The translations under genes and the position numbers were made by a program. This document shows positions 51,320 through 57,859 of a DNA stretch of 61,729 nt, piece by piece. The notes below the pieces were generated by a model, which did not search any database, was not told the DNA's origin, and was given only the letters and a program-made list of their open reading frames with translations. The stretch is from an uncultured Clostridia bacterium (lineage in GTDB: Bacteria; Bacillota; Clostridia; Christensenellales; Borkfalkiaceae). Each line of letters opens with the position of its first letter. Within the stretch, counting starts at the first letter, position 1. The stretch covers positions 1 to 61,729 of the forward strand of contig CANQOB010000009.1 of the NCBI GenBank assembly GCA_947625385.1, read 5' to 3'.

Positions 51320-52138
51320 ATGATGTATTCCGACGCCGCCTTAAAGCTGTATGCGCTGCAACGTGAGGGAATTTTGAAATCGAACGCGGAGTTTTGGCGT
51401 AAGTTTGCGCATATTCCGCAAAGAACCGGTTCGTCCTATGCCCGTGCATTGGACGAAAGCGGCGAGAGTCTCATCTGTGCCCTTGATGAGGATTTTCCTC
51501 GCACCGATCTGCCGCTCCGCATGAGCGAAAGGCCCTACCTCTTCGCCTATCGCGGCGATATTTCCCTCCTGAAAAACGACCGCAATGTCGCTGTTGTCGG
51601 TGTTTTGAACCCCTCGGAAGAAGTGATCGCCCGTGAGAAAAAAATCATCGGACGGCTTGTCGAAAGGGGAGCCGTGATCGTCAGCGGGCTCGCACGGGGG
51701 TGCGATACCCTCGCGCATACCGAATGTCTTGCTTGCGGAGGAAAGACGGTTGCCTTCCTTCCGGCTCCGCTTTCCGCCATTTATCCGAAGGAAAACGCGG
51801 AGCTTGCGGAAAAAATCGTGGGATGTGGCGGACTCGTCATCACGGAATACGTCAACGGACCCAAAACACGGCAAGAAGGCATCGGACGGTTTATCGCGCG
51901 TGACAGATTGCAGGCGATGTATGCAAGCCGCATCGTCTTGATCGCAAGCTGTTTGCAAGGAGAGGGGGACAGCGGCTCCCGCCACGCGATGGGGAAGGCG
52001 AAAGAATACGGGAGAGAACGTTTTGTCATGTACCGCGAGGAAGATATTGACGACCCGCAATTCGGTCTCAACAGGCAAATTTTACAGGACGGCGCTAAGG
52101 TTCTGACCGCAAGAACGCTCGAAAGAATTTTCAAATAA
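51320..52138 (+). CDS. DprA/Smf-like (SLOG fold) protein
   Basis: A 272-residue protein, ATG 51320 or 51323, after GGGAGGGG. The Rossmann-like DprA core is clear: 'VAVVGVLNPSEEVI', 'AVIVSGLARGCDTLAHTECLACGGKTVAFLP', 'IYPKENAELAEKIV' and 'RFIARDRLQAMYASRIVLIAS'. Classical DprA loads RecA on incoming single-stranded DNA; this one lacks the C-terminal winged-helix domain and is about 90 residues shorter than usual. It stands alone in an accessory region, so it may be a defence or nucleotide-binding relative and not the competence gene. A -10-like TATACT lies at 51287-51292. Confidence 0.83.
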   Translation: MMYSDAALKLYALQREGILKSNAEFWRKFAHIPQRTGSSYARALDESGESLICALDEDFPRTDLPLRMSERPYLFAYRGDISLLKNDRNVAVVGVLNPSEEVIAREKKIIGRLVERGAVIVSGLARGCDTLAHTECLACGGKTVAFLPAPLSAIYPKENAELAEKIVGCGGLVITEYVNGPKTRQEGIGRFIARDRLQAMYASRIVLIASCLQGEGDSGSRHAMGKAKEYGRERFVMYREEDIDDPQFGLNRQILQDGAKVLTARTLERIFK

Positions 52139-52228
52139 AACGAACAATGCTCGGGCATGACCTTCCCGCCCGCGCAGACGGAAAGAGTTTTTTGTTTGAT
52201 TTCAGCAAACTATGTCCGCAAAAATTGC

Positions 52229-52258
52229 TTGACCGAACAAGGGAGAATATGGTATAAT
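52229..52258 (+). promoter_or_regulatory. sigma-A promoter of a possible small RNA
   Basis: TTGACC (52229-52234), 18-base spacer, TATAAT (52253-52258). Confidence 0.75.
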
Positions 52259-52264
52259 GTATTC

Positions 52265-52362
52265 AATAAAAAATAAGATGTTCGTTCGAATGAAAATGAA
52301 AAAGCATTGTTAAACATGTAAGCCTTCTGCGGCGCCGGTTTCATCTCGGCGCCGCAGTTTCT
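52265..52362 (+). ncRNA. possible small RNA of about 95 bases
   Basis: From the expected start after the promoter to a 10-bp hairpin (CTGCGGCGCC 52327-52336 with GGCGCCGCAG 52348-52357) followed by TTTCTT. Only an 11-codon frame (ATG 52278, MFVRMKMKKHC) lies within and it has no ribosome binding site. Weak T-tract, so the 3' end is uncertain. Confidence 0.35.
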
Positions 52363-52531
52363 TATGCTCTCACGATGTACTCGTCGGGAGTTTTTTCTTC
52401 TTTTGCAAGGGGAACGTCGGGTGCGAGGCGGCGGAGGCAGAACTTGTAGTAAACCTCCTTTTTCGCGGGACGCAGCAGGGCAAGACAATCCATAAGATAC
52501 TGCCGCCAATCCTGCCATTTGTCTGCGTTTT
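52362..52531 (-). pseudogene. C-terminal remnant of a lost gene
   Basis: On the minus strand, 56 codons after an in-frame stop read NADKWQDWRQYLMDCLALL... and end ...PDEYIVRA before TAA. The amino-acid make-up is that of a real protein, but it has no start and no upstream part. The family is unknown. Confidence 0.45.
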
Positions 52532-52576
52532 AATCGCATGAGCTATCTTAAAATAATCGCAAATACAGAATAAAGA

Positions 52577-52605
52577 TTGCAATTTTGCTTTTTATCTGTT
52601 ATACT
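52577..52605 (+). promoter_or_regulatory. promoter of the Mrr-RES cassette
   Basis: TTGCAA (52577-52582), 17-base spacer, TATACT (52600-52605). Confidence 0.75.
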
Positions 52606-52632
52606 ATCCATAAAAACAAAGGAGAATTTCCT

Positions 52633-53634
52633 ATGACCGAAGAAAAGAAAGTTTGGGGTATCCATACGCTTGATAACGAGCTTTTTATGCGAGAAAATGT
52701 GATCGCGATCGGTTGGAGGGAGATGGGCGACCTCAGCGAGCTCAACGATCGGGCGGAATTCAAAGAAAGATATGCCCGCGTCTATCCCCACGCAACGAAA
52801 CAGGGCGTCGCGAACAGCGCGGGAATGCTCTATAGGTTTGCTCGGGAGGTGCAGGTCGGAGACTATATCGTCTATCCTTCCAAAGCAGATCGAACGATCA
52901 ATCTCGGTATTGTGGAAGGGGAGTATCTCTATCGCCCCGGTGCGCAGACTTATGTCCAGCAGAGAAAAGTAAAATGGGAGAAAAAATTCCCCCGTACGGC
53001 TTTTTCGCAGGGCGCGCTCTACGAGATCGGCTCTGCAATGACGTTCTTTATGGTGAAAAATTATGCGGATGAATTTTTGGACGCTTTCCTATCCCGCGGG
53101 CGCAAGAACAGCATTCTGGAGGGAGAAGAGGATGAAAGCGTTGCCGCGACCGCAGAAGATATCATCGAAAGTACAAAAGACTTTATTCTCAAAGAATTGA
53201 GCCGTAACCTCAAAGGATATGATTTGGAGGGATTTGTTTCCGATCTTTTGCAGGCGATGGGTTACAGAACAGCGCTTTCTCCGCACGGCGGGGACAGCGG
53301 GATCGATATTACGGCATACAAAGATGAACTTCCCCCGAGAATCCTGGTGCAGGTGAAGAGTCAGGACGGAGATATTAAAGAGACGACCATTCAATCATTG
53401 AAAGGGGCGATGCGTGAGGGCGACTACGGACTTTTCGTAACGCTTTCCAACTATACGAAAAACGCCCGCGCTTATCTTGAAAATACGCCGATCATCCGTG
53501 GAATCAACGGCACGGAACTTGTCGATCTCATTTTGAAGTACTACGATAAACTCCGTGAAAGATACCGTAAGATCATTCCGTTGAAGATGGTGTATATTCC
53601 CGTCGCCAAGGATGCGTCCGAAGAAACAGAATAA
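52633..53634 (+). CDS. Mrr-type restriction endonuclease-like protein
   Basis: A 333-residue protein, ATG 52633 after AAAGGAG. The N-terminal 140 residues look like the small PUA/EVE-like domain seen in some restriction proteins ('VWGIHTLDNELFMRENVIAIGW', 'QVGDYIVYPSKADRTINLGIVEGEY'). The C-terminal half is an Mrr catalytic domain: 'LEGFVSDLLQAMGYRTALSPHGGDSGIDITAY' (split by position, Asp221 and Asp224) and 'ILVQVKSQDG' (QVK about 240-242), the PD-(D/E)XK core. Such enzymes cut modified DNA. It is followed 43 bases later by a RES-domain gene, together a likely defence cassette. Confidence 0.85.
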   Translation: MTEEKKVWGIHTLDNELFMRENVIAIGWREMGDLSELNDRAEFKERYARVYPHATKQGVANSAGMLYRFAREVQVGDYIVYPSKADRTINLGIVEGEYLYRPGAQTYVQQRKVKWEKKFPRTAFSQGALYEIGSAMTFFMVKNYADEFLDAFLSRGRKNSILEGEEDESVAATAEDIIESTKDFILKELSRNLKGYDLEGFVSDLLQAMGYRTALSPHGGDSGIDITAYKDELPPRILVQVKSQDGDIKETTIQSLKGAMREGDYGLFVTLSNYTKNARAYLENTPIIRGINGTELVDLILKYYDKLRERYRKIIPLKMVYIPVAKDASEETE

Positions 53635-53677
53635 ACTTCACGAAGAGACACGCCCGCAGGCGGGGGAGAGGAATACT

Positions 53678-54424
53678 ATGGATTTCGATTTAAGAAGAAA
53701 AATTCGCGCCGATTTTCGCGGATGGAAACATGAGGTGCAAACCTTTAACCGTTTTGACAATCAAAGCTATTTCCTGCCTGTTTTACAAGACAATGCAAGC
53801 CTGTTTTTAACTACTGTTCAACGCGGGACTTCTTTCTATCGTGGCAGGATCTTTAAGTTGGACGATGTAGTAAAGACGGAAGCCGAATATTTGGACTTCA
53901 TAAATTCCAACGAGAAAATATTTGAAGGCTACGATAAAGATCTGTCGGGCGCGCCATCTGCCGGGTCCGCTACGGAGGGCAGACTGAATTGTATGGGCGT
54001 TGCCTTTCTGTACACCGGCGATGACCCCAAAACCGTTGTATACGAATTGAGACCGATCAAGCGCGAGTTGATTTCCATTGCTGAATTTGTAACGGAAAGA
54101 ACCCTCAAAATGGCGGATTTAAGGCGACAACCGATGCGGAAGATCCGCGAACAGGAAGCCTTATATGTGCTCTTATCCGAAATCGCTCGGGATTTTTCCA
54201 GACCGCATTATTCGGGGCATCGATATTGGTTCACGCAATATTTAGCCGGACAATTCATCAACATGGGGTTTGACGGCGTCATTTTTGACAGCTCGATTTA
54301 TCCGGACGGACATAATGTTGTATTTTTTTATCCGGAAGATTGCCGGGCGATCAATTCCCATTTATATCAAGTAGATAAGATCTCAATAACTTTTGACCGG
54401 ATATCGCGCAGAGATTTAGGATAG
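53678..54424 (+). CDS. RES-domain protein
   Basis: A 248-residue protein; ATG 53678 is chosen because GGGGGAGAG precedes it. The RES motif is spread over the chain: Arg in 'SFYRGRI' (about 53), Glu in 'TVVYELRPIKRELISIAEF' (about 122), Ser in 'VIFDSSIYPDGHNVVFF' (about 205). RES-domain toxins degrade NAD and usually pair with an Xre-type antitoxin; no such antitoxin is next to this gene. The larger size and the Mrr neighbour suggest a defence effector in place of a classic toxin pair. Confidence 0.83.
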   Translation: MDFDLRRKIRADFRGWKHEVQTFNRFDNQSYFLPVLQDNASLFLTTVQRGTSFYRGRIFKLDDVVKTEAEYLDFINSNEKIFEGYDKDLSGAPSAGSATEGRLNCMGVAFLYTGDDPKTVVYELRPIKRELISIAEFVTERTLKMADLRRQPMRKIREQEALYVLLSEIARDFSRPHYSGHRYWFTQYLAGQFINMGFDGVIFDSSIYPDGHNVVFFYPEDCRAINSHLYQVDKISITFDRISRRDLG

Positions 54425-54493
54425 AAGTTTTTGATAAGGACAAGCCCCGGCAAGCGTAAATATTGAAAATTTGCAAACATAGGAGGAAAAGGA

Positions 54494-54853
54494 ATGTTCG
54501 TCGATCATTTTTCCAAGGAAGAACTTGCAAAAATTTTTGCACATTATATTTACAGAGATGATTCGATCGTCGAAAACTATCACTGTCAAAATGTGGCCAT
54601 GGATAAGGAGGTTTACGCGACCGTCCTCGGCGTCGTATTGAGCAATCTCCGCAGAATCGCCCGCAACCATAAGGTACTCGTCCTGGCAGAGGATGAGGTC
54701 ATCTCCGCCGTCCGGAGAATGTATCCGTCGCGTGCCATGGAGTTTATGAAATATGAGAGGGCTTTTGCGTCTTATAGTACGTTCCTCCCGGGCCGTGATT
54801 GGGATGCGCCTGTTCTTTTGGAGACGCAACCGCCCAAGAATAGGGCGGCATAA
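54494..54853 (+). CDS. hypothetical protein
   Basis: A 119-residue protein, ATG 54494 behind a strong AGGAGG. Mostly helical: 'SKEELAKIFAHYIYRDDSIVENYH', 'ATVLGVVLSNLRRIARNHKVLVLAEDEVISAVRRMY'. No motif recognised. It is 69 bases after the RES gene on the same strand, so it could be a third part of that cassette, such as a regulator or antitoxin, but this is only a guess. Confidence 0.65.
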   Translation: MFVDHFSKEELAKIFAHYIYRDDSIVENYHCQNVAMDKEVYATVLGVVLSNLRRIARNHKVLVLAEDEVISAVRRMYPSRAMEFMKYERAFASYSTFLPGRDWDAPVLLETQPPKNRAA

Positions 54854-55025
54854 ATCCTTGACGGCGCTTTCAAAAAGGGATGCGAGCTTCATTGGCACCT
54901 TGATGACAAGGCTATGTGCCGCATCAACAAGGACGTATATAATCGCATCTATACGCTTGTCTGTTTGCATCTTCTTCCTTAACGAACCGAAGCTTTTCCA
55001 ACCGCCCGATATTTTGAGAAAGTTA

Positions 55026-55054
55026 ACCTCTCCCGGAGCATCCCCGGGAGAGGT
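55026..55054. terminator. hairpin between convergent genes
   Basis: ACCTCTCCCGG (55026-55036) with CCGGGAGAGGT (55044-55054). No good T-tract on either strand; it is the only strong hairpin in this gap. Confidence 0.45.
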
Positions 55055-55088
55055 GTTCTGTGAAAAGGGGGACCCTTTTTCGTATTTT

Positions 55089-56084
55089 TTATGAGTTTTT
55101 ATAGAGGCTCTTATACTTTTTCAGAGCAAAGTAATAATAGTTCCGCATAAAGACGCCGAGTTTTTTCGGTGAGAGAATAAGCGCGCTGTCGCCGAACCGT
55201 TCAAAGTAATACAGAAGTTGATTTGCAGAGCAATCAAACGTGTAGATATCTCCTTCGATGCTGACAGGCGTAGGGCGATAGAGATAGATTTTCTGAAAAA
55301 GTTTCTTTCCTTTCTCGTCGAGTTGTACCTTGATTAGTTCATCGTCTGTATTGTACATCGGATATTGTGCACCGCAGGCGATCTGACGGTCGAACAGGGC
55401 GGCGTTCTCCATGGGGATCTCCGCTTTTTCCGAAAGAAGTGATACCGAGCGCAGAGAGGCAAGCCGCACGGTGAAGTTTTTCTTATCGCGGAAAAACAAA
55501 ACATAGTTAAACAGCTCGTCTTTGGCGGGACTTACAGAGTGCAGATTTGCGCCTTTCATAACTTCTCCCGATTTGAGAACAAGGCAGACCTGTACATTCC
55601 TTTTCATTGCTTTTTGCAGAAGCGCAAAATTCTCCGCGTAAATGATCTTTTCCCGTTCGTTTTTTGTCTTTTGGGAGTACGCCAAAAACATTCTCCGATA
55701 GAAAGAGGAAAGAGATTCGCTCTGTAAGATGATGTTTTCTATGTAGAAAACGGCTTTTTCGGATATCTTCGTCGGCTTGAAGGAGAAGGTGGCGGTCTCC
55801 TTTTTTCCATCGGTTTGCTCGGAACGCTTCGCAAATATTTTCACGACATCCTGAAAAACCTTTTCCTTGTAGTAATCGGGAATCATGGAGATGGCATCCT
55901 TGATGTCATCGTACAAATTTTCCTCGTTCGCAGAGAACGCTTCGTAATAGTTTGCGATCAGCATATTGATAAAGGCATTGAAGTTTTGCGCGCCGCATTC
56001 CTTTACCACCTTAAAATCCAGGCAGTCTTTTTTCAGCAACTCCAACGTCGCTTTCGGTAAACTGATTTTAATTTTTTCATCCAT
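55089..56084 (-). CDS. RHH-WYL transcription regulator
   Basis: A 331-residue protein, ATG 56084 with GAGGT before it. The first 50 residues look like a ribbon-helix-helix DNA-binding domain ('IKISLPKATLELLKKDCLDF', 'NAFINMLIANYYEAF'). The C-terminal 170 residues match a WYL domain and its extension ('VCLVLKSGEV', 'NYVLFFRDKKNFTVRLASLRSVSLL', 'DCSANQLLYYFERFGDSALILSPKKL'), a ligand- or nucleic-acid-sensing fold that often controls defence genes. It is divergent from the tRNA-like and FtsH-like genes. Its own promoter carries a repeat that could be its operator. Confidence 0.78.
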   Translation of the reverse strand: MDEKIKISLPKATLELLKKDCLDFKVVKECGAQNFNAFINMLIANYYEAFSANEENLYDDIKDAISMIPDYYKEKVFQDVVKIFAKRSEQTDGKKETATFSFKPTKISEKAVFYIENIILQSESLSSFYRRMFLAYSQKTKNEREKIIYAENFALLQKAMKRNVQVCLVLKSGEVMKGANLHSVSPAKDELFNYVLFFRDKKNFTVRLASLRSVSLLSEKAEIPMENAALFDRQIACGAQYPMYNTDDELIKVQLDEKGKKLFQKIYLYRPTPVSIEGDIYTFDCSANQLLYYFERFGDSALILSPKKLGVFMRNYYYFALKKYKSLYKNS

Positions 56085-56102
56085 AGTAGACCTCGCTTGA
56101 TT

Positions 56103-56131
56103 ATTGTACCCAAAAAGGGGGCAAAAATCAA
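56103..56131 (-). promoter_or_regulatory. promoter of the RHH-WYL gene
   Basis: On the minus strand TTGATT (56131-56126), 17-base spacer, TACAAT (56108-56103). The repeat AAAAAGGGGGCAA (56112-56124) fills the spacer. Confidence 0.7.
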
Positions 56132-56169
56132 GCGATTTTTATAATACGGTGTCCTGAAAAAGGGGGCAA
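56112..56169 (+). promoter_or_regulatory. paired AAAAAGGGGGCAA repeats, possible WYL operator
   Basis: Exact 13-base direct repeats at 56112-56124 and 56157-56169, 45 bases apart, about four helical turns. The first lies in the promoter spacer of the regulator. Confidence 0.5.
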
Positions 56170-56214
56170 TTTTTTCTCCGATATTGCGGTCATATCATTT
56201 CACCGCAGTTGGTT

Positions 56215-56220
56215 TATAAT
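56215..56220 (+). promoter_or_regulatory. -10 element in front of the tRNA-like gene
   Basis: TATAAT 30 bases before the tRNA-like sequence; no good -35 at the right distance. A TGCGGT...ACCGCA inverted repeat (56185-56190 and 56202-56207) lies where the -35 should be. Confidence 0.4.
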
Positions 56221-56249
56221 GGAAGAAAATGAAGCTTGTCATCCAATAT

Positions 56250-56326
56250 CGAGGAGTGGCGCAAATGGTAGCGCGGGACGATTTTTAATCACCGGGTTGC
56301 GGGTTCGACTCCCGCCTCCTCGACCA
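56250..56326 (+). tRNA. degenerate tRNA-Lys(UUU)-like gene
   Basis: A 77-base sequence with a perfect 7-bp acceptor stem (CGAGGAG/CTCCTCG), 4-bp D stem (GCGC/GCGC), 5-bp T arm (GCGGG-TTCGACT-CCCGC), and encoded CCA. The anticodon loop TTTTTAA gives UUU (Lys). The anticodon stem is poor: A-U and G-C next to the loop, then C-A and A-C mismatches, and the stem is shifted by one base. It could be a decaying tRNA or a decoy or special substrate. Confidence 0.6.
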
Positions 56327-56368
56327 AAACCGAATGAGACGGTCAAATAAAATTGCGGAGGTAATAAA

Positions 56369-57754
56369 ATGAACTACACATTTGAAAGCATTGCAGGGTA
56401 TGAGCAAGAGAAAGAGGAGCTGATGCGGCTATGTGACATTTTCAGTCATCGCGAAAAGTATGAGGCGAAGGGTGCCAAGTTGCCGAAGGGGATCGTGTTC
56501 TATGGCGAGGCAGGCACGGGCAAGACGCTGTTTGCCAAAGTCATGGCGAGCGTATGCGGATTGGAGGTGTTCAAGATCGACCTCAGCGACGTGGAGAATG
56601 AAGCCGCGATTTGCAGACGCATCCGAAGGGAATTTACAAAGGCGTCAAAGCGCAAAGAGCCCACGATGATCTTTTTCGATGAGGTCGATAAGGTGCTCCC
56701 CAATCGGCATGAGGATTACGTGACCGATCGTTCTAAAACCATTCTTGCGCAGCTGCTTACACTGATCGACGGCATGGATAGCGCGGGAAACATTGTGTTT
56801 ATTGCAACGTGCAATGAGTACGACGCATTGCCTGAAACCCTCACGCGTCCGGGAAGAATCGATAAGAAAATTTGGATAGGGAATCCGACACTTTCTTCAC
56901 GGGAGGCAATTTTGAAGATGTATGCAGATCGATCTTCTTGTCAATTTGCATTGGCTATGGGTGAGATCGCAAAACTCACAAACGGCTTTTCCTGTGCGGG
57001 ACTCGAAACACTTGTCAATGAATGTATTCTGCAATCGGACGAGAGCGGTTTCGTGAGCGAAAAACTCATTCATGACCGTATTTCGGAAATTAAAGCCGAG
57101 GATATCCCACGCGCGCGGTCTGCCATGGACGATGCGGTCCGCGCATGTAGAAATATCGGCGCATTCGTCGTGGCAAGGACGATGAATGACGGAGGATATA
57201 TTTTGAATTTAGATCGTGATTCGATAGGGAACGACTTTTTCAACGGGTTATTTTCCGATTTTGATTCGGACTATGAAAGAGGCGATGACGACGATGACTA
57301 CGACTACGATGAAGATGGCGAAGAAGAGGACGCGGAAGAGGATATCCCTGCGAGATTGTACTCCAAGTCGGATTTCATGAACGCGATCGTTATTTGTCTC
57401 GGAGGCTATGCCGCCGAAGAGGCTGTTTTGCACAAGCTCTACGAGAACGTGAAGTATGACATTGCTTTGGTGGACGATATTCTCTTTGCCATGTCCGAGT
57501 GGGGCATGTTGGGACTCTCCCATCGCTATTCGGAAAGACGAGAGGATAAGATGTGCTACTCGGATGCGTGGACGGATCGTCTTTACACCATGTTTGACGA
57601 AATCATCGAAGAGTGTCATGAAAAAGCAAAAGCCATCATCGAAAAAAACGAAACTCTGATTCAGAGGCTCATCCCTATTCTCGTTGAAAGGCAAGTTCTT
57701 GAGAGGAAAGATTGCGAACCGATTTTGGAACAGTTGGGCGGCATTCGGAAGTAA
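56369..57754 (+). CDS. FtsH-like AAA protein with a dead peptidase domain
   Basis: A 461-residue protein, ATG 56369 after GGAGG, 43 bases after the tRNA-like gene. The FtsH-type AAA domain is complete: Walker A GEAGTGKT (about 46-53), 'IFFDEVDKVLP' (about 103-113), the second region 'RPGRIDKKI'. The part aligned with the M41 peptidase (from about 255) has 'VRACRNIGAFVVA' where HExxH should be, so the zinc site is gone. A long acidic Asp/Glu insert (about 305-326) is also unusual. No membrane helices. It probably remodels proteins without cutting them, or feeds another protease. Confidence 0.82.
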   Translation: MNYTFESIAGYEQEKEELMRLCDIFSHREKYEAKGAKLPKGIVFYGEAGTGKTLFAKVMASVCGLEVFKIDLSDVENEAAICRRIRREFTKASKRKEPTMIFFDEVDKVLPNRHEDYVTDRSKTILAQLLTLIDGMDSAGNIVFIATCNEYDALPETLTRPGRIDKKIWIGNPTLSSREAILKMYADRSSCQFALAMGEIAKLTNGFSCAGLETLVNECILQSDESGFVSEKLIHDRISEIKAEDIPRARSAMDDAVRACRNIGAFVVARTMNDGGYILNLDRDSIGNDFFNGLFSDFDSDYERGDDDDDYDYDEDGEEEDAEEDIPARLYSKSDFMNAIVICLGGYAAEEAVLHKLYENVKYDIALVDDILFAMSEWGMLGLSHRYSERREDKMCYSDAWTDRLYTMFDEIIEECHEKAKAIIEKNETLIQRLIPILVERQVLERKDCEPILEQLGGIRK

Positions 57755-57798
57755 ATGAGACCTTTCACTTGACGAAAGATTTTTCGGGATAACTCCGT

Positions 57799-57843
57799 AT
57801 AACCCCTTGACAAAAAATGAAATAGGGGTTATAATGGGGTTAT
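57799..57843 (+). promoter_or_regulatory. promoter with flanking ATAACCCC/GGGGTTAT sites
   Basis: TTGACA (57807-57812), 17-base spacer, TATAAT (57830-57835). ATAACCCC (57799-57806) touches the -35; GGGGTTAT occurs at 57825-57832 (overlapping the -10) and 57836-57843. This looks like an operator. Confidence 0.8.
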
Positions 57844-57859
57844 CTTGTTGAGGTGTAAA

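Larger units (their letters stand above)
52139..52632. other. 494-base intergenic region
   Basis: Holds a good promoter (52229-52258) running into a hairpin (52327-52357) with no credible gene between, a minus-strand gene remnant (52362-52531), and the promoter of the Mrr gene (52577-52605). Confidence 0.6.

Noticed and set aside
56250-56326. Ochre-suppressor reading (anticodon UUA) of the tRNA-like gene
   Set aside because: That register needs a loop shift which leaves even fewer paired bases in the anticodon stem; UUU fits better.
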